Below, one piece after another: positions 12,123 through 24,355 of a DNA stretch of 64,000 nucleotides. The translations under genes were made by a program, and so were the position numbers. The first letter of the stretch is position 1; every line of letters begins with the position of its first letter. Source of the stretch: Gnetum montanum (taxonomy: Eukaryota; Streptophyta; Gnetopsida; Gnetales; Gnetaceae); the NCBI GenBank assembly GCA_015680685.1, contig MNCI01023827.1, positions 107,137 through 171,136 of the forward strand. Direction: 5' to 3'. The notes under the pieces were generated by a model. It worked only from the letters and a program-made list of their open reading frames with translations, did not search any database and was not told where the DNA came from.

Positions 12123-14122
12123 TGGGGTAAGTACAGCCAAGTTCCAATATTTCCAACATGCAAGGATCCCTATCATCATTTATTAATCCTTACCATCCTC
12201 AACCGTTTAGCTATGAGGGATATCCCCCATTCTAATAGCAAGTAGGATTAATAAATACTTTTCATTTTCTTTAATTTTACAACTTTTTTTCCATTTTTTC
12301 ATTTTTCAATTTCTTGTTTTATCTTTTTGTCTTTTTACATTTTTATAACTAATCTCATCTATGAATAAAACACTCATGTGGCTTGTTGGTTGAGGTGTGT
12401 TCTATGTTATCAAGTCTCGAGCGATCAATTATTTGGAATAGTGAGCCCATTACACCCACTCATCCACTCTACAAATAAGAGGTTCTGTTCGAGGATACAG
12501 TGATATTCTTGACATTCTTAAAACTTAAAATTAATTTTTTGTTCATTGTACCCAAGATTAAGAAGGATGGACCAAGAGGGAATGATTAGGGTGTGACATC
12601 AAGGAGACTTGCAGATTCTCTTTGGTGACGTCTATGGGAGTTATCATGCAATGTGGTTGTACTAAGATCCTTGTAGATCTAACGAAAGTGAGAGTAAGAG
12701 TAATCAAAAAGGACACTTAAAAATCCAATGCTATTCTAGGGGGTCCCACTGGAAAGACATGCATACATGCCTGAAGGTTGACGGCTTCTCTAAATTTAGC
12801 AATCAAAAAAAAGAGAAAAAAAAAGAAAAAAAGAAAAAAAAAGTGCCATAAAACAAAAGTCACTCCTCCCTTGAACAAAATGCCAAGTGATTGTACATCT
12901 TGTTGTTATGGTACTCTCATAGTTGTTCATCATGGGATGAAACAATGCGATGTCACTGATTAGAGGAATGGACTTTGTCTTGATCTTGGAATGATAGGTT
13001 AATGACAACTTAATCATGCTTACACGCAGGATTCACTATGCCCTGGGTCAGTTACCTCATGTTCCAATCTCTATGATCCCTTTCTATAGTTCATCTCATC
13101 TCACTGTTCCTGTAATTGTAGCTCGTGTCCTATGTAGCATAGAATTTTCATCTCATTCTAGTGATAATTACATGTGTGTGTTTTGTGGAGTTAGTGTGGA
13201 TTACATTTAACCCTTCTAGTACCCACGAACACTTTAAGTGTGGTTAAACAAGGGTATTATAGGTTGAAACCTACTTTGGGGAGGACCCACTTGTGTAATT
13301 TTTTGTAATTCTCACTTATGACACAGCTCACACACACCATTTATTACCCTCAGCATATTGTTCATGATATTCTTTCCCTTATTACTATCCTTTTGATTCA
13401 ACATTCCTATGAATCATCACATAGCCTTTTTCTCTACCATCCGAGGCCCTTATTGATAAATTCCACACCATCATAATTTTTGTGCCTTTAGAACTAGTTG
13501 AATTACCCTGGAACCCTTTAACAATCATCCATATGTCCTCCGTTTACATCATTTAATTTCAAAGAAATATTAAAAAAAATTCGGTACATTCTCTAAGTGC
13601 CCTAACTTTGATCCAAATATATATACGTAAACCCCCTGTGCTAATCAACATCATTTGCAACTGTTCACGCAGGGGAATTTTTTCAAATTGCTCTCTCTGA
13701 CTCATGATTATGCATCCCTTACTTTCATATTCATAACTCACTCGTTGGTACTCCGATTTTCATTCTGTTTGAACCTGCTTGAACTTGGAGTGTTCAACTT
13801 AGTTGTGGGGGAGGGGCACACACCGAATAGCACATAAATTTTTTTTAAAATTCATCATCACTTGAAGAACATCTTTAAGGGTAATTAGTTGTAAAGTTAA
13901 GAATAGAATGTGTCAAAAATAATTTCATCCCCACAACTATACCAGAAAATTAAATTTGGAAACCACCTAAGCAAAAAGGACTCAACATTATAATCTTTCG
14001 GGGACATGTTCTTCCAATAATTAACATCACACAGAAATAAAGTAAATCTATTAAGGCAAGCAATAAGGTATAACCTAACTTTAGTAACAACCTTACTAAT
14101 GATTGGCCTCGTGTGATTACAG
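12123..14122 (+). other. Non-coding cis region of element B between gag and ORF2
   Basis: Two kilobases without a coding domain. In order: a T-rich tract (12250-12350), GGTGTGACATCAAGG (about 12590), island 2 (12751-12780), an A/G-rich tract (12804-12842), island 1 (13270-13300), an internal TATATATA (13618-13625) and a polypurine tract TTAGTTGTGGGGGAGGGG (13799-13816). Equivalents in the same order occur in A and F. Small open frames here (for example 13016-13210 and 13655-13837) have no recognisable content. Confidence 0.65.
13618..13700 (+). promoter_or_regulatory. Possible internal promoter for ORF2 (element B)
   Basis: TATATATA at 13618-13625 is followed by a CT-rich 'ctctctctgac' stretch near 13690, like the TATA and CT tract of the LTR. 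ORF2 starts 500 bases downstream. Unlike A, D and F, no clear array precedes it. Promoter activity is inference. Confidence 0.35.
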
Positions 14123-14889
14123 ATGGCCCTAGAATGCGGACAACAAGAAGGTCCTGCTCAAGGTGCAATCAAAAGACCTAGGAGAGGTGAAGGATAAGTT
14201 CCTACTAAACAACATGCAGAGTAGGAGAAATAATCATTTATTATCCACCAAGAAGACCCTCCTACTGTACAATCAAGGCATGTGGAAGGAGGAGTTGCTG
14301 CAACATCTGAATAGGGACAATATCTCATGTTGCCCCAGGATTGTATTCAGACCATCCATGAAAGGTCCATATTCACTATGGTGATCATGGAATTAAACTT
14401 TGGACCTTTTGCAAAATTTTCTTCGAGGCAATTAGAGATCACCTCAAAGGATCCCCATTATGGCCTACCCTCTCTAAAAGTGGTGCTTGGTACTAAGGGG
14501 GAACGTACCAAGTTTGGCACAATAAAGAATAAGGCACCACAGTTAACAATTGTGGTGTGACTATTGATTTCTCTGTTCAATCCATTTCGGAAGTATTAAA
14601 CCTTCTAAATACAAGGCCAAAGGTTGCTCAAAATCAACTGGACACTTTCAGATCCAAGCAACTTAATAAACTATTGACAAAGAATAAAAGGGTGGTGGAA
14701 GAAAAAGAGAAGGCTGACTGGGATGCCTCTATGACACAAGTGCAAACTTACATGCACACCAAGGCACTCAAGGCCTTACAAGAGGAGAAACTCCAGGCCA
14801 TACTTCAATGTCATCAAATCCCAAGACTTAGAGTGCAAGAAAAGCAAAAGACACCCATGGAGGAGCCACCACCACTAGGAACTACATGA
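14123..14889 (+). pseudogene. Short ORF2 of element B
   Basis: Starts at ATG 14123 right after GATTACAG, a splice-acceptor-like sequence shared with the other copies. It has several stops and at least one frameshift: the first half (to about 14560) and the second half (14557-14889) are in different frames. The words IDFSVQSISEVLNLL match the start of the putative plant transposon protein-like domain of longer ORF2 copies. Most of that domain and the following coiled coil are missing, so this is an internal deletion derivative of about 255 codons against about 900-950 in C and F. The C-terminus EEPPPLGTT is shared with F. Function unknown. Confidence 0.65.
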
Positions 14890-15039
14890 GTTCCATCCAA
14901 TTTTTTAATCATAGGATTTTCTTTTGTGTTGTGTCTCAATTTTTTTCTGACTCCATTCTAGCCAATTAATAATCCCATACCTATCCACTGTGTAATCAAT
15001 GGAGCTTATTCTCACTTTAACTTGAGGACAAGTTTTCAT

Positions 15040-15054
15040 TCAGTCATGGGGGTA
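15040..15054 (+). other. Polypurine tract of element B
   Basis: CAGTCATGGGGGTA directly precedes the 3' LTR. The same context (AGTYRTGGGGGTA) precedes the 3' LTRs of C and F in reverse complement, so this is the plus-strand priming site. Confidence 0.7.
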
Positions 15055-15901
15055 TGATGAGTCATGAATTTGCTGACAGCCGCAATAATGCACCCATGAT
15101 ATCTTATCCCCGGTTTCACAACCAACGCAATATCACGTACGCAATATTGCATATGCGATATCAAAGGTAGATGTGATATCACGTATGCGATATTACAGCC
15201 TATCTCCTCATCTATAAATAAGAGGTAGACAGATCCAATAAGTCAGTTTTAGAGTTAGTTTTCATTTTTCTCTCTCCCTTTTCCTCTCCGTGCATGCCCG
15301 CAATGTGGTGAATGTAATTGTACGGCATCCTTTATTCAAGTGTGACATACTTGGACACGCACATGACCAACAATAAAGATCAAGATTACTTCATCATTAC
15401 AGCATTCACTTAGTTTAATTAATTAATTATTTAATTATTATTTTTATTTACTACTTTCCTAGTTAATACTCTCTCACCCTTAAACTCATGTTAAACGTGG
15501 AATGAGTACGACTTGGTAACCTAGTAGCATACCTAGGATCTACACTTGGTAATGCTAGTGGTAGTCGTGCATGAAGTCCAAGATGTGTACGGATAATCAA
15601 GGAATGGATGCTCATCGCACTTAGGCTAGATTAGATTTTCTCACCCTTCTCTCCTAGCTTAGTTAATATTACTTTCCATTGCCTTCAGGAGTAGCATTAG
15701 ATTAGAAACCCATCATACACCTCACTCTGGACTAAACCATACGTGAACAAGCTAATATTAGTCCAGGTGGAAAGACAGTGAACTACGACCTAAGGCTAAC
15801 TATCTAGATCCACAACTAGTCCGTCTACGAAGTTTGACTGGATCACGCGTGTAACGCTCATATTCATATGATTGAGTGTAAGGGTACCTCGCCACTCATC
15901 A
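15055..15901 (+). repeat. 3' LTR of element B
   Basis: Same ends as the 5' LTR. The U3 array of GATATC/GCAATATTGC-type words (15098-15195) is clearly longer than in the 5' LTR (9021-9073). It lacks about 30 bases present in the 5' LTR near 9395-9435. TATAAATA is at 15213-15220. Confidence 0.92.
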
Positions 15902-18639
15902 TCTTTGTTGTGTCTATCATTCGTAATGCAAGGCTTGTGCTCCATGTCATGTGATGACTTGTTGTTGGGATTGTTAAAGATCCATTTGGAGACCATTTGT
16001 AACCTCCCAAGGCCAATTTTTGTGATCCTTGTTTTCACAACTTCTTGTGCTTGAGGCATGATTGCCCTTTTTGTTGACCTTTCTTGAGTTTTACTCCCTT
16101 GTTTAAGCTAGTTTTGTTGCCCTTATTTTTATGGCATTACTTCTTTGATTGGTGACATTTCTTTGGGCACTTTGATTTGGAGACCTCCTATAGTAGGTCA
16201 TCCTACTGTTGGTTCTTGTTGAGACCTCATCCCTTTTGATGAAAGTCATTCTTGTGGATGCATCCTCCCTGATGTTGCTCATCATAGCAAGAATTGGTTT
16301 TATGGACACATGTTGTTGCTAGACCCTAGTCTTCCACCTTATTTCTGATTTAGGATAACAATTCTTTATTATCCATGCCTCTTATAAATGTGTTGAGATT
16401 TTGATCCTAGTGGGAACTAGTGTCAGTGGCTAGGAATGTTTATTGTATGTGAATCTTGGAATTTTAAGAGGGTTCTAGTTCCCTCTAGGTGTGCCTCATG
16501 ATGAATTCTTTTGTGTGAGTGTATCTAATTAACCCATCAATATTTTGCATAATTGATCTCTATGCATGTTTCTGAGGTCATGCTCTTTATGATGTTGCAA
16601 GGGTGATATTTATCTATTATATGATCATGTTTGATGATTGTATATGAGGCTAATGTGCTGATCATGTTCCTACCAACTTCTCTATTTTTGAGTTGTTGTC
16701 TTGGTCTTGTAGGCAGCACAAGTACAAAGATGCAACTAGTGGTAACCTTAGTTGATTCTATGAGAACTATGTCTATGGGGAATATGTGTGGTCTTGAGGC
16801 CTTCATGAATTGGTTATTTGGTCTCAGAATCCCAACATTGGGTTGTGGATTTATCAATACCTTGGCTATGATGAAATAGTAGGTACATCATGATTTGTTT
16901 GCCTCTCAGTGTTGGGTGAGCACTAATAAAGGATGGTGATCCATCCTAGACCCTACAGATATTGGGTTAGCAAATGGCATAAAATGGTATCCTTGGCCAT
17001 GCCTGATACTGATGGCCTAAGAGTGGCCAATGCCTTGAGATCCCACTGTGGCAAGTGATGGATACTCAGTTGGTATGTCCCATTATTCAATCATTATGTT
17101 CGTGTCCTGAATTGTTTTTGTTTTATGGTAGTCATGTAGTGAGTTCAATGCGATGGTTATTCATGTATGTGTAGAGACAGTTGTGCAGTGGATGTAGTGC
17201 AATAGATGATCATCTACATTTCATGACAAAGATAGGTTTTTCTTAGAATAGCATGGTGTAGCCTTGCTATGCCCTTGGTGGCCTAAACCTTTCAACTTAG
17301 GATGGGCTTGGGTAGTTCATCCTCTAGCCTTCTAGGCCTAGGTAGCATTCCTAAATACCATGTATTGTGCTGACTAAATGTATTCCTATCCTTGGGTGTA
17401 TGAGATTGTAATGTAACCTTGTGATATTCTCAGTTTTGATAGTTTATCCACACAAAAGTGCTAGATGTTATTGCCCTATGTGAGTCAATTGTCTCCTTAT
17501 TGTATGCTTATGCCATACCCTATGACAAGGCCAAGCTTGATGTATGGTGTTTTCCCAATTCTTATTCTTGAAGCACCTTCTCTATATGTTGTAAGCGACC
17601 TTTGTGCCTTGATGTGTAATTCTATTAAAAACCCCATGAAAAAATCTCTTTGTTGAGATATGGGTTTGTAATGAGTAGGGAAGGGCATGTCCTTGCCCAA
17701 GGTGCTTCTACATTGATGCCTTGTGTTCTTGGTGATATTGGCATGCCATGATGGTGTGTCCTTTGGTGAACATTCTTGAGATAGAACAAGTCTTGGAAAC
17801 ACTTCCTCTTGGGTTCCTGGACTGGTAGAAATCTTATCCAGAGGTGATCAATGGTGGTATGTAGCCTGAAATATAAAAAAATTGGTTTGATGAGCTTGAT
17901 CATGATAATGGGTGGTTCATGGTGGCCATGTGAATTGCAATGGCAAACTAAAATTCAAATCAAGGTGATTGTATTATGTCTAGCTATGGAGTAGAGTTGA
18001 GTTTTGCATATCAGCACCTAGGCTCCCTCTTCCATGACTAGATGTAATCATGAAACAGTTTTGCAAATGTTGGGATTATGCTCCATCCTTGAATAAATGA
18101 TGTTAAAGTTATAGAAATTATGACTTCTCTTGGTGGTCTTACCTGGTGGACTTGGATGTGCTCGAAAACACTTGATCCTATGCTCTCATGATTGGGGGCT
18201 TCTAATTTGTTGTGGATGATAGCGTACTCTTGTGACTAGTTGTTGTTGGTTCTTCTGATGGCTATGATGTGCTCTCATGGCTTGGGACTTATTGGTGCCT
18301 TTTTGAACTATCGTGTGATTTCATGACTTGGAACTTATTATGCCTAGTAGGCTATGGTGTCTTGCCCAATCTCCTTCATATACTCTATTCCTTGTATACA
18401 TTGATGTGTCACATCATCTCTCCTTAATGTATTGTCCCATTTCTCTAGTGTATTGTTAAATTATGTCAATGTCCTAACCTCTCTGGTGGAATAGCAGGGC
18501 TGAGCACTATATTACTTGGTAATTTTCTAATTGTATAAGGGGTTATTTTTCATTTCAATGGATTTCCTCTTTAGTTTTTGAAATAATAATGTAGGTTGTA
18601 TCAAGATAATTATTTTCTTATATAGGATCTAGAAGCAAT
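15902..18639. other. Unassigned repeat-like DNA (region E)
   Basis: Before element B arrived this was continuous with 8311-8977, and before C arrived with 27579 onward. I see no gag, pol or host gene on either strand. Open frames such as 16537-16857 and 17497-17802 (minus) carry no motif I know. Around 18230-18370 there are loose repeats of a 'ttgggacttatt' word, which recurs at 27585-27640 beyond element C. Probably an old repeat of another kind. Confidence 0.4.
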
Positions 18640-19480
18640 TGATGAGCAGCTAGGTACCCCTACGTCCAACCATACGAATCATGGGCATTCACACGCAACT
18701 CGATCGAATTCCGTAAACTGTAAGCACTTAACATACACCAAACCCTAACCAGCGAAACCTTGGATTAGAATAGTCATTATCTTCCTAATCTCACTTGTGA
18801 TGTTCTATTTGCAATGGTTAAGTGAGATTAAGGCTAATGATTTTTATAACTTTTTACTTTATTTTTTGGTGTCTAATTAAAGTATGGAAAGTAAAGAATG
18901 AACTATTATCTAATCTATGATTATCCTAATTTGTATTCTAACTATTCCTACCATAAGTATCTGATCCCATCTTTCAGTCACATTCTAAGCATCCCCTAAA
19001 CACTACTAGGTTACTAGACATTAAGCATCACTGGGTTACCAAGTGTTGGGTTTACGTTTGAGATGGTCATACTTATGGCCTTTATGAACTATAAAGGAGT
19101 GATAGCGGTAAAATAATAATAATAGAAACTTAAGTAATTATCAAAGCATAAACATATTAAACTATTGAATGCATTAAATGACTAAGTCCAAATGTTGCAA
19201 GGAATTCTTGAAGAGTTTGTCTTTATTATCGTCATGCCAATGGGCTTAGATACATCAACACTCAAATAAAGAGCCAGTCACTTTTCTTACACCTACTGTG
19301 GGCACTTGGAAAATATTCTATCTCCTGTGGGAAAAAATTACAAGAGCTTCGCTACAACTGACTAAAAAGGTACCTAAATGAGGCGAAAGGCCCTCTTATT
19401 TATAGGTCGAAATAGGCTCCATGTATACGTAGCCCCGTATACGTAGCCTAGTCGACGCATTGACTAATGACACTTCATCA
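18640..19480 (-). repeat. 3' LTR of element C
   Basis: Plus-strand ends TGATGAG...TTCATCA, 841 bp. The U3 array of GTATACGTAG and GTCGAC words is at 19421-19460, and the TATA box reads TATTTATA at 19397-19404 on the plus strand. Its array is about half the length of that in the 5' LTR. Confidence 0.88.
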
Positions 19481-19497
19481 TACCCCTACGACTAAGT
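19481..19497 (-). other. Polypurine tract of element C
   Basis: Minus-strand CTTAGTCGTAGGGGTA abuts the 3' LTR, in the same context as in B and F. Confidence 0.65.
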
Positions 19498-19720
19498 AAA
19501 AACTCATCCTCGAGTTACTCTACAATTTGGAAGGTATGGGCTTTTATTGACAATGCACATGACTCGACACACACATGACACAACATTAATTTGACCAAGT
19601 GCCCAAGTTATAGAGAAGGACAAGTTACAAAAAATGGTGGTGTTTAGAGACAAAATTGAACACCTTGCTGGTCCTGGAGTCTCTACCATGTAGGATGATG
19701 CATAAAATTATTGGAGAAGA

Positions 19721-22572
19721 TCACACCGTCCCTGGGGGTGGTGGTTCTGATGGACCTTCACCAGCTTTTGGCCCATGCAATGGTGGTGGCACGAATGATG
19801 GTTGCCCCGTAGCAGTTACAACCTCTGGAGGCAGCTGGAAAGCCTCCAAGGAAGCCCTCATTTTTTCTTCTTTGCTTTTTGGATCGTTCACTATCTAAGT
19901 GGCTTCACCAATGTGTGCTAGAACTGGAACCTTCCAAGGGCATGGCAGCGTCGAGAAGAGTTCTTTTAGGTTGACAAACCAGGCTGCAAACTACTTTTGT
20001 TCGATGTCGAACACTCGGATTGATGCTTGCAGCTGCTGGTAGTCATTCATTCAATGGCCCAGGTCCTCCGCGACTATACATTATCCTTCAAATCACATGC
20101 AGAGAATCTTAAGTTCTGTGTTTGCTATTTTCAATTTTTGCTTTATTGCTTTATGCACCTGGAACTCACCCTTGTATAGAAAATATGAGGCAGCCACTTG
20201 CTTTTCCAACTCTGACCGTGATCTCCCGGCTGTGAGCATAGCTAGGTTTGCATAGCAAAGGTTGGCAAGCTCCATATATTTTGTCATCTCCTCAATCTGT
20301 AGCTCCTTAAGGTGGATTTCAACTTGATTGTAAGCATTCAACCCATCAAAGATAGGTTTCCATATGTCGCCTCCTTCTCAGAGCTATTGGAGCACTTGGT
20401 TCATTTTGGCCTTTGTGACTTGAATCTTCTTTTCATTTACTTCCTTCTGTAATCCCACTTGGTCCCTATAATGATTTTTGATGTTTTCAAATTTTAGGGC
20501 CTCAATCTTCCAAGCGGTGATTTCAATTGCAAATTTCTATCGCAATGCCCGAACCTCCTCTATTGATAGATTTTTGTTCTCAACAGCCAACCTTCTTACG
20601 TCAGCATTCACCCTAGCTAGTTCTTCCTGCTGTTGGTGGATAAAATTTTTTATGTGTTCATTATCTGCACTGACATTGTGCAGGCGATGAACCTCCGAGA
20701 TCGAATGTTCTATTGGTGAACCTCTGTCAAGTCCTTGTCTAAATGATATGCTCAAACATCTACCAAGGACTTATCAAAGATCGTCAACTCTCACACATCC
20801 TCAATGGTCTGAAGTTTGTGTTGAAGCTGTTGAAAAGCTTCATCTCTGGTGATTTCGCGGTTGAGGATGGCTGGATCGGCAACTTGGGCTATTAATTGGG
20901 CTATTTCCATTGCCAAGCATTGAGAAGCAACTTGAGCAGCTTCAAGTTGCCCTTCCAAAACGAGGCTCTTACCCCTTGCTAAGAGCAGCTCCGACTGGGT
21001 TGCAGTAATGTTGTCCGGAAGGTCAAAGACATCTGGAAGCAGTTGCCCGGTTCCCACTAGTTGGTCAAACAACTCCTCATGTTGGGTTGCATCACTCTTG
21101 GTACGTGAAGTTCTAGTAGATGCTTGTACATCTTGTAGTCCATGAATGTCTAGTACATGTGTTGTCAATGCATTGAGAGCCATAGCAATTGTATCAACAA
21201 CCACTTCAGCCGTAATCTCCTATCCCCGGTGCTGCATCACCAAGACTGTTGCCCCTTGACCATCTTCCAAGCATACTGAAAAGGTAGCGGCATTCCCAAA
21301 AATTTTGAGAAATAACTATTGTGTGGATACTGTTACCTCTCAAACACTAGGATCTGTTCGTTCAGGCACTTACGTTCAGGCTACGGAGAACATCGGCCTT
21401 GCTCTCTCAAGCAAGCTAACTGATCGAGCCACTTGCTCTAGGTGGCTTATTGTAGGGTGATAGAACGAAGGATCTTCTCCTCCACCAGTCCTACCAGATT
21501 GCTTTTACTGGCTCAAGAGCATTTACCAGATTTTGCGGATGTGTTCTACTATGGTTTGTAAACATGGCCGTGTTGTTTGTGTAGGTGGTGGAGGTGGTTG
21601 CTACTCCTTCTCTATCTGTGTGATGATAGGATTTTTATCCTTCATAATTTCCTACCAAGAGGTAATTGAGGTGTGCTGGATTATATCATTGGAGTACCAT
21701 GCTATCCCTGCCCATTTGCACAATTTTTGGATTAGGCAGGGAAAGGGGAGAGCTCATCTTCCATGTTTGCTTTCAGCGAACCTCTTTTCAATCTCCAAGA
21801 ATAATAGCTGTGGAAGACTCATTGGGAATTTCCCACTCAAAGTAGCACACGCACGAGCGGAGAAGGTTGTGCTTTTGTTGGGTCTTACCGTTGGGTTCAA
21901 GTGGTAAGATGTGATCTTTGAGTACACCCTTTCCACCATGGTCAAAGAGCCAAATTCCTTGCGCTCTACCCCATAGCACCATTGGGTCCATTCCAACTTT
22001 ACTTCTAGGTTGGCTTGTTTTGGAATCTTCACCACATCTACGCCAGTCTCAGGTAACCCCAAAGCCTATGCTATTGCCTTCGAAGAGTAAGAGACATAAA
22101 TGTCTTTGATTCTTACTCTGGACCCTGGTTGCTGATTCGTCTAGAAGAGATAGGTCTCTCCTAAGTACCATTCACCACTGGTTGTGATGATTGGCCACAT
22201 TGGAGAGTTTTGCAATTGGAGCCTTACATCTTCTGATGCGTTCTCGAGGAATGGTCCAAAATTTAGCTCTTGGAGGACCATCTATTGCACCTCACGTAGC
22301 TTGATAGCATCAAGACAAGCTTGGGTCAGGGTGACCTCAAGCCATGGTGCTATCCCCAAAGTCTCATCCCCTTGTGATTGCTCGCTGGGAATCTCCTCTT
22401 TAGGAATCTGATGGACAGATTCCACATTAGGTCCTTCGTGAAGGAGGCTAGTTGCATGAGAGCCCTCTGCATGCTCTGGCGATTGCGTGCCTCATCCCCT
22501 TCTCATGCATGGGCGCTTTTCCCTCGGTTGTGATGGTCCTTCACCCCTTGGATGTGTCAGTTTGGGCACCAT
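19721..22572 (-). pseudogene. Long ORF2 of element C, accessory coiled-coil protein
   Basis: The best-preserved long ORF2 (about 950 codons). It starts at ATG 22572 after GATTGTAG and ends at TGA 19721-19723 after EPPPPGTV. Order: basic N-terminus (MVPKLTHPRGEG), a region at about 22300-21740 resembling the 'putative plant transposon protein' domain (YSSKAIA, then SKITSYHLNPTVRP and a hydrophobic RACATLSGKF block), then long coiled-coil stretches at about 21204-20791, 20755-20537 and 20341-20093, the last with YMELANLCYANLAML. Several stops interrupt it, and some, such as EVQ-stop and SKAIA-stop, are TAG. It occupies the env position, but I see no clear signal peptide or membrane segment. Domain naming is by residue pattern only; function unknown. 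Confidence 0.7.
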
Positions 22573-22574
22573 CT

Positions 22575-24355
22575 ACAATCAGACATAACCACCCATTAGA
22601 CTGTTCATAAGTAGCTCAAGATGGTCCTTATACACCTTCTCAGTTCAACTAAGTTATGTTGTTGGCACAGGCATCCTATTAAGTGTCCCAAAGTGTTAAT
22701 TCATGGGTTAGAGGCAAAAACAACAAGGGATGAGTTGAAGTTTAAATGGTTGTTTTCGTTTCTTCCCTTAGAGGTGCGAAGTCATAATTAACTAACTAAT
22801 TAATTGATTGATTGATTACACATAGGCTTCACCCCCCCCCCCCCCCCCCCCCCCCACAACNCCAAAAAAAGACTAAAATGATGAATTTGAAATGTCAAAT
22901 TGGGGTGGCTGAAGCGCATGAGAAGCCTGGTCATGGCTAAGGATAGGAGGAAGGTAATCAAGGTTCGAAAAAGAGTCAAAGATAGGAGAACATGATGCAA
23001 AAGAACTCTGCGGGGAATAAATCGAGCAATGGAACCCAGAAAATAATCAACCATGAAATCCAAAGGATGGGAGACTTAACAAGCGGGACCAAGAATATGC
23101 AGGTGGGTCCTCTCCATAGTAGGCAATAGCCTTAGTAGCCCCTACATATCCTCAAAACTGGGGTCTGTGGGCCCCAGGGCCAAGAAATGATGTTCGCCAG
23201 TTAAGACTCCTACCCAAGAGATCCCGCCAAGGCATGAGAAGACCATGGAAACCACAACAAACTTTTGCAACATAAGACAAGTAGTAAGATGAGTTACGGA
23301 GGGAACTGGGTGAAGAGAGAGAGACAAGAAAATGGAATTTTGATTGTTGGTTATATGAAACCCCATATGCAGTTGTGGTTAAGTGACTCAGTAGAACCTT
23401 TCCTAAGTTCCGACCTAAAACCATCCACATACAGTGACATCACAGTAACAAATGAAGCCCCAACCATCTCCCAAGGAAGTAGGAATGCACCCACAAAGAA
23501 CCACCACTCCAACAAACATGAGAGAAAGGAATTGAAATAGGACAAAGTTAGAGGAGATGAAGGAAGTCCCATAACTAGTGCTTGTGACCCATGAGAGGTA
23601 GTCTGATGGGTCTGCTTTGAATTCCCACATAGTGATGGTATGATTTCTTTTTCTTTTTCAAGGGAACCACACCATGCAAGGACCCATGTGTGTTCTCATG
23701 CATTCGACCAAGGGGTGTGCTTTGAATCCTCATGTTTATTTGATTTTTTTTCTTTCTTTTTTTTTGCGAGGACCACACCATGCGAGGTCGAACTACCCAG
23801 AAGCTTCTTTGGAGAGAAGAACGTGGAATGGTAGGAAATCCATAAGGATGTACCAACAACCTAGGCAATAGGAGAGAGAAACCAATGTTGCATTCCCCTT
23901 GAAGTCACACCCAATTTAAACCATTAGGTCATCCCCGAGTCTGGGAACTACACAAGTCACACATTAATTACAATGTTTTTAAGTGAAGGTGTTGCATGTT
24001 CTCAATAGAAGGAAAACCATGGAGTGGGTGAATGGGTGGATGACATGGACTCACTACCGATTTTATGAGCTGAAATTAGACATAGAGTCCAAGGACAACC
24101 ATGCGAGGGTGGGAGCCAGATAACTGGGTGGACTAACATTACCCATCGTAATGAAAACCTGCCACGCCAAACACCTAATGATAATAAAATGATGTATTCA
24201 CAATCACGTGAAAATGAAACACACACAAAGAAATGGAAAATAATTAAAGAAAGGAAAAAATTAACAAAAATTGACAAACGTATGAACAATGTTGAAAAAC
24301 AAAAAGTGTAAAACAAAATAAATTTAAAAAATAGTGAGGGGTGTAGTGGACTGGA
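22575..24355 (-). other. Non-coding cis region of element C
   Basis: Equivalent to the regions in A, B, D and F. It holds island 1 (23097-23125), a T-rich tract read from the minus strand (24200-24330), and GTCACACCC near 23905. The part expected to hold the internal promoter lies around a 24-base C run and an N (22832-22861) and is not recognisable. Low-complexity open frames here are not genes. Confidence 0.5.
22832..22861. repeat. 24-base poly-C run ending at an N
   Basis: Twenty-four consecutive C at 22832-22855, then five bases and an N at 22861. This looks like an assembly break or a failed read across a homopolymer. Confidence 0.9.

Larger units (their letters stand above)
8978..15901 (+). 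mobile_element. Non-autonomous gag+ORF2 LTR retrotransposon, element B
   Basis: A complete 6.9 kb element with LTRs of 841 bp (8978-9818) and 847 bp (15055-15901), both TGATGAG...CTCATCA, a perfect tRNA-Asp-type primer site, and a purine tract before the 3' LTR. Flanking pentamers CCTTT and TCTTT agree at four of five positions, a likely decayed target duplication. Inside are gag (9961-12122), a long non-coding region, and a short ORF2 (14123-14889). No protease, RT, RNase H or integrase is visible, so movement would need enzymes in trans. Gag keeps one frame for most of its length, making this the least decayed member in the window. Confidence 0.88.

Noticed and set aside
21533-21907. 124-codon plus-strand frame with a glycine run
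   Set aside because: Antisense shadow of the element-C ORF2, whose protein pattern is shared with other copies.
19721-22572. ORF2 as a retroviral-type envelope gene
   Set aside because: Position fits env, but I see no signal peptide, cleavage site or membrane anchor, and most of the protein reads as coiled coil.
23575-23871. Lysine/phenylalanine-rich open frames on both strands
   Set aside because: Low-complexity translation of T- and A-rich tracts in the non-coding region of element C.
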